From an uncultured Paracoccaceae bacterium (GTDB lineage Bacteria > Pseudomonadota > Alphaproteobacteria > Rhodobacterales > Rhodobacteraceae): DNA of 64,000 bases. The notes under the pieces are model-generated. The model saw only the letters and a list, made by a program, of their open reading frames with translations, searched no databases and was not told the origin of the DNA. The position numbers and the translations under genes are program-made. The DNA is taken from positions 124,001-188,000 of the forward strand of contig CANMTR010000001.1 in assembly GCA_947500825.1 (NCBI GenBank), in the 5' to 3' direction. Each line of letters starts with the position of its first letter. The stretch's first letter is position 1. Shown one piece after another: positions 61,832 to 64,000 of the stretch.

Positions 61832-62101
61832 ATGAACCGTATCGCCACCATCGCCGCCGCCGCCACGCTCGTCGCCGCTCCCGCCTTCGCCGCCCAGCAC
61901 GAAGGCGGCGGCATGGACGAGCAGATGACCATGCTCCAGCAGCGCCTCCAGGAAGCCCTGGCGGAGTGCAACGTCGAGCTCGACGAAGAGCAGATGATGA
62001 ACCTGACCATGGCGCAGGTCTCGGGCATCGTCCTGACCTCGGGCTCCTCGGACGGCAGCAACGAGTGCGAGGAAGTCTCGGCGATCGCCAACGACTCCTG
62101 A
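61832..62101 (+). CDS. Small secreted acidic protein of unknown function
   Basis: An 89-residue protein with a clear Sec signal peptide (residues 1-20, ending APAFA). The mature ~69 residues are Met-, Glu- and Gln-rich and contain two cysteines (AECNVEL and NECEEV), which could form one periplasmic disulfide. I do not recognise a family. AAGGG lies before the ATG. It is monocistronic with an intrinsic terminator. The 270-base spacer upstream contains an AT-rich patch around 61670-61700 but no convincing promoter. Confidence 0.7.
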   Translation: MNRIATIAAAATLVAAPAFAAQHEGGGMDEQMTMLQQRLQEALAECNVELDEEQMMNLTMAQVSGIVLTSGSSDGSNECEEVSAIANDS

Positions 62102-62125
62102 TCTCGCCGCATTTACGGCAATGGG

Positions 62126-62153
62126 ATGGCCGCCCCCCGGGGCGGCCATTTTT
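62126..62153 (+). terminator. Intrinsic terminator after the small secreted protein gene
   Basis: An 11-base inverted repeat, ATGGCCGCCCC with GGGGCGGCCAT (62126-62136 and 62139-62149), is followed by a TTTTT run. The central bases would open into a small loop. Confidence 0.85.
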
Positions 62154-62318
62154 CGTTAAGGGCCTCCTCCGAAACTGTGACATGGCTGCACCAATCGCGG
62201 GCGGCCGTCCCCTCGCGATCCCCGGTTCGCTTGATGCAAATCGGCAAAAAGCGCACTCCGATCACGTACCCATGAGGCGGCACTCCTCTTGGGGCCGGAA
62301 CAGATCATGAGGGATAAC

Positions 62319-63416
62319 ATGCAAAAGCTGCTTCTTGCGTCCACGGCTCTGGTCGCGTCGACCTCCTTCGCCATGGCCGACGTGAACATCTCGGGTTTCG
62401 CCGAAATGGGTATCTTCGGCGGCGAGAACGCCGACGGGTCGGAAATCGACACCCAGTTCCACAGCGACATCGACGTCTTCTTCGACATGGCGGGCGAGAC
62501 GGATTCGGGCATCACCTTCGGTGCGGCGATCGACCTCGACTCCGTAGGCAGCGGTGCGTTTGATCCCGCCCGTGGCGGCGACGACACCTCGATCTTCGTC
62601 TCCGGCGCGCTCGGCACGCTGACCATGGGCGACACCGACGGCGCCTACGACTTCGCCCTCTCCGAGGCGCTGATCGGCGGCTCGCTGCAGGACGACAACG
62701 AGCACATCGGCTATAACGGCAACTCCGGCCTCGACGGCCTGTATGCCTACGGCGACGGCGACGAGGGCCAGGTCGCGCGCTACGACTACGCCTTCGGCGA
62801 CTTCTCCATCGCCCTGTCGGCCGAGATCGACGACGACTCGGACGACGATTCGCTCGTGGAAATCGACAACGTCGAGTTCGACCTCGATCAGATTTCCGCC
62901 GCGCTGGGCGAAGAGGCCCGCGACATCTCCAACGACACCGTCCTCGGGATCGGCTTCCGCTACGCCGGCGAGTTCGGCAGCACCTCCTTCGGCGTCGGCG
63001 TCGGCTACCAGCAGGCAGGCGACTTCACTGCGGTCTCCGTGGAAACGGACGACGAGGGCAACGTCACCGACATCGAGTACGACGACGACACGGCCCGTGC
63101 CTACGGCCTCAGCCTCGACGCCTCGATGGACAACGGCATCCAGGCGATCATCAACTACTCCGAGTTCGACAACTTCCCCGGCGACCGTGACAAGCACTAC
63201 GGCATCGCCCTGGGCTACGAGTTCGGCGCGCTGCTGGTCGCCGCCAACTACGGCCAGAACGAGTTTGACGACCGCGACAGCGACAAGGGCTACGCGCTGG
63301 TCGCCAACTACGACCTGGGCGGCGGCGCCGAGCTGCAGGGTTCCTACGCCGTCAACGAGCAGGGCGACGGCGAAGACTACGACCGCTTCTCCTTCGGGAT
63401 CGCGATGTCGTTCTGA
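62319..63416 (+). CDS. Outer-membrane porin (Rhodobacter-type, acidic)
   Basis: A 365-residue trimeric general porin. The signal peptide MQKLLLASTALVASTSFAMA precedes the mature start DVNISGFAEMG. Strongly Asp/Glu-rich loops alternate with amphipathic beta-strands, and the C-terminus ends in Phe (FGIAMSF), as required for outer-membrane insertion. ATG 62319 is preceded by GAGGGA; the ATG at 62307 would add MRDN. It is followed by a UUCG-loop terminator. Confidence 0.93.
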   Translation: MQKLLLASTALVASTSFAMADVNISGFAEMGIFGGENADGSEIDTQFHSDIDVFFDMAGETDSGITFGAAIDLDSVGSGAFDPARGGDDTSIFVSGALGTLTMGDTDGAYDFALSEALIGGSLQDDNEHIGYNGNSGLDGLYAYGDGDEGQVARYDYAFGDFSIALSAEIDDDSDDDSLVEIDNVEFDLDQISAALGEEARDISNDTVLGIGFRYAGEFGSTSFGVGVGYQQAGDFTAVSVETDDEGNVTDIEYDDDTARAYGLSLDASMDNGIQAIINYSEFDNFPGDRDKHYGIALGYEFGALLVAANYGQNEFDDRDSDKGYALVANYDLGGGAELQGSYAVNEQGDGEDYDRFSFGIAMSF

Positions 63417-63457
63417 TCCGACCCGGATCGAGGTTATTCCGATCCGATCCGGATCGA
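63415..63457. repeat. Two copies of a 17-base dyad after the porin
   Basis: GATCCGAYCCGGATCGA occurs at 63415-63431 (overlapping the porin stop) and 63441-63457, with 16 of 17 bases identical. Each copy contains GATCCG-N3-CGGATC, a 6-bp inverted repeat. Confidence 0.75.
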
Positions 63458-63468
63458 TGCGAGATTGG

Positions 63469-63499
63469 GGGCGGTCCTTCGGGGCCGCCCTTTTCTTTT
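63469..63499 (+). terminator. Intrinsic terminator after the porin, UUCG tetraloop
   Basis: A 9-bp stem (63469-63477 with 63482-63490, including one G-U pair) closes the very stable UUCG loop, followed by TTTTCTTTT. It is a textbook terminator. Confidence 0.9.
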
Positions 63500-63507
63500 G
63501 TCCGGGA

Positions 63508-63570
63508 CCGCGCGATCTTTCTTTTTACGCGCTCCCGCGCACTCTTTTGTTTTACGCGCCACCGCGCGAT
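63508..63570. repeat. 27-base direct repeats before the yggS start
   Basis: Units begin at 63508 and 63535 (21 of 27 bases identical), with a partial third at 63562. Each starts CCGCGC and contains a T-rich run followed by TTTTACGCGC. They fill the spacer between the porin terminator and the yggS start, where a promoter would be expected. Confidence 0.7.
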
Positions 63571-63579
63571 GGATGGGCC

Positions 63580-64000
63580 ATGGCACTGACGGACATCACG
63601 GAACGGATCGCCGCGGCGGAGCGGGACGCGGGGCGCGCGCAGGGCACGACCGAGCTGGTCGCCGTGTCCAAGAAGCAGCCCGACGCGCGCGTCGAGGCGG
63701 TCCTGGAGGAAGGGCACCGGACCTTCGGCGAGAATCGCGTGCAGGAGGCCGCGGGCAAGTGGCCCGCCTTCCGCGAGCGGTTCGGGGAGGTGCGCCTGCA
63801 CCTGATCGGGCCCCTGCAGACCAACAAGGCGCGCCAGGCGATGGAGCTGTTCGACGCGATCGAGGTCCTCGACCGGCCGAAGCTCGCCCGCGCCATCGCG
63901 CGGCTCGCGCAGGAGATCGGCGCCTGCCCCGACCTCTACGTGCAGGTGAACACCGGCGAGGAGGAACAGAAATCGGGGCTCATGCCCGGCGACACGGACG
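63580..64000 (+). CDS. YggS family pyridoxal-phosphate homeostasis protein (partial, 5' end)
   Basis: 140 codons are present and the gene continues off the right edge. The protein begins MALTDITERIAAAERDAG. The PLP-binding Lys is in LVAVSKKQP; FGENRVQEAAGKW, LHLIGPLQTNKARQAM and YVQVNTGEEEQKSG are the conserved YggS (PROSC) motifs; LHLIG is usually WHFIG. The protein binds PLP without known enzymatic activity and balances vitamin B6 and amino acid pools. Confidence 0.92.
   Translation, partial: MALTDITERIAAAERDAGRAQGTTELVAVSKKQPDARVEAVLEEGHRTFGENRVQEAAGKWPAFRERFGEVRLHLIGPLQTNKARQAMELFDAIEVLDRPKLARAIARLAQEIGACPDLYVQVNTGEEEQKSGLMPGDTD

Noticed and set aside
1-64000. tRNA, rRNA, CRISPR, insertion sequence, prophage or attachment-site signals
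   Set aside because: Reading both strands I found no T-loop-like motifs in folded context, no regular spacer-repeat arrays and no transposase or integrase motifs.

Overview
The window is high-GC alphaproteobacterial chromosome, most likely from a marine Rhodobacteraceae/Roseobacter-type bacterium. The evidence is the set of gene families and orders: DUF3576 lipoprotein-leuS-lptE-holA, pyrB-membrane protein-pyrX, a free-standing aa3 oxidase subunit IV, DUF1467, DUF2267, the mobA-mobB-moeA cluster, and an acidic single-domain porin. Genes are packed tightly, with many 4-base ATGA or GTGA overlaps. I see no rRNA, tRNA, CRISPR array, insertion sequence or prophage, and no gap above 300 bases. The longest gap without a gene is about 270 bases, at 61562-61831.

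Layout. 1-1282: 3' end of an Mrp-type Na+/H+ antiporter operon (D end, E, F, G). 1286-6322: ribokinase, a 44-residue ORF with a strong terminator, and a three-subunit molybdenum hydroxylase of PaoABC type. 6386-11154: PhoD-like phosphatase, GMC dehydrogenase with a Tat-exported small subunit, a glyoxalase-family protein, a ribbon-helix-helix protein and a molbindin. 11183-18999: RND efflux pair, moaB, yghU, a metallophosphatase and a family-4-type uracil-DNA glycosylase. 19148-21990: pyrB, a membrane protein, and a dihydroorotase homologue that has lost its metal ligands. 22079-31246: YihY/BrkB protein, M48 lipoprotein, sua5, acyl-CoA dehydrogenase, MBL hydrolase, ctaH, a lipoprotein, ugd and azlCD. 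31305-35433: fdhD, mobA, mobB and a fusion of an RNase-H-like domain with MoeA. 35438-44843: zinc-ribbon protein, plsC-like acyltransferase, flavin-fold protein, DUF2267, carB, cfa and aspS. 44857-51845: response regulator, methylmalonyl-CoA epimerase and metabolic genes. 51946-56231: four genes with a stress-like profile. 56291-64000: GST, holA, lptE, leuS, DUF3576, a secreted small protein, porin and the start of yggS.

How the genes fit together. Molybdenum is a recurring theme: a molybdenum hydroxylase, a molbindin, moaB, and the fdhD/mobA/mobB/moeA set. Pyrimidine synthesis is represented by carB, pyrB and pyrX. Envelope functions include lptE, lipid acyltransferase, cfa, porin, lipoproteins and efflux.

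The most interesting signal is regulatory. Three sites match the alphaproteobacterial general-stress sigma factor (EcfG) consensus GGAAC-N16-CGTT exactly, and a fourth reads GGAAC-N16-GGTT. Each lies 24-37 bases upstream of a start codon: a YihY protein, an M48 lipoprotein, a short-chain dehydrogenase operon that also holds a GH13 enzyme, and a membrane-anchored short-chain dehydrogenase. They form two convergent pairs. This suggests that members of a general stress regulon lie in this window. The second unusual item is the RNase-H-like/MoeA fusion.
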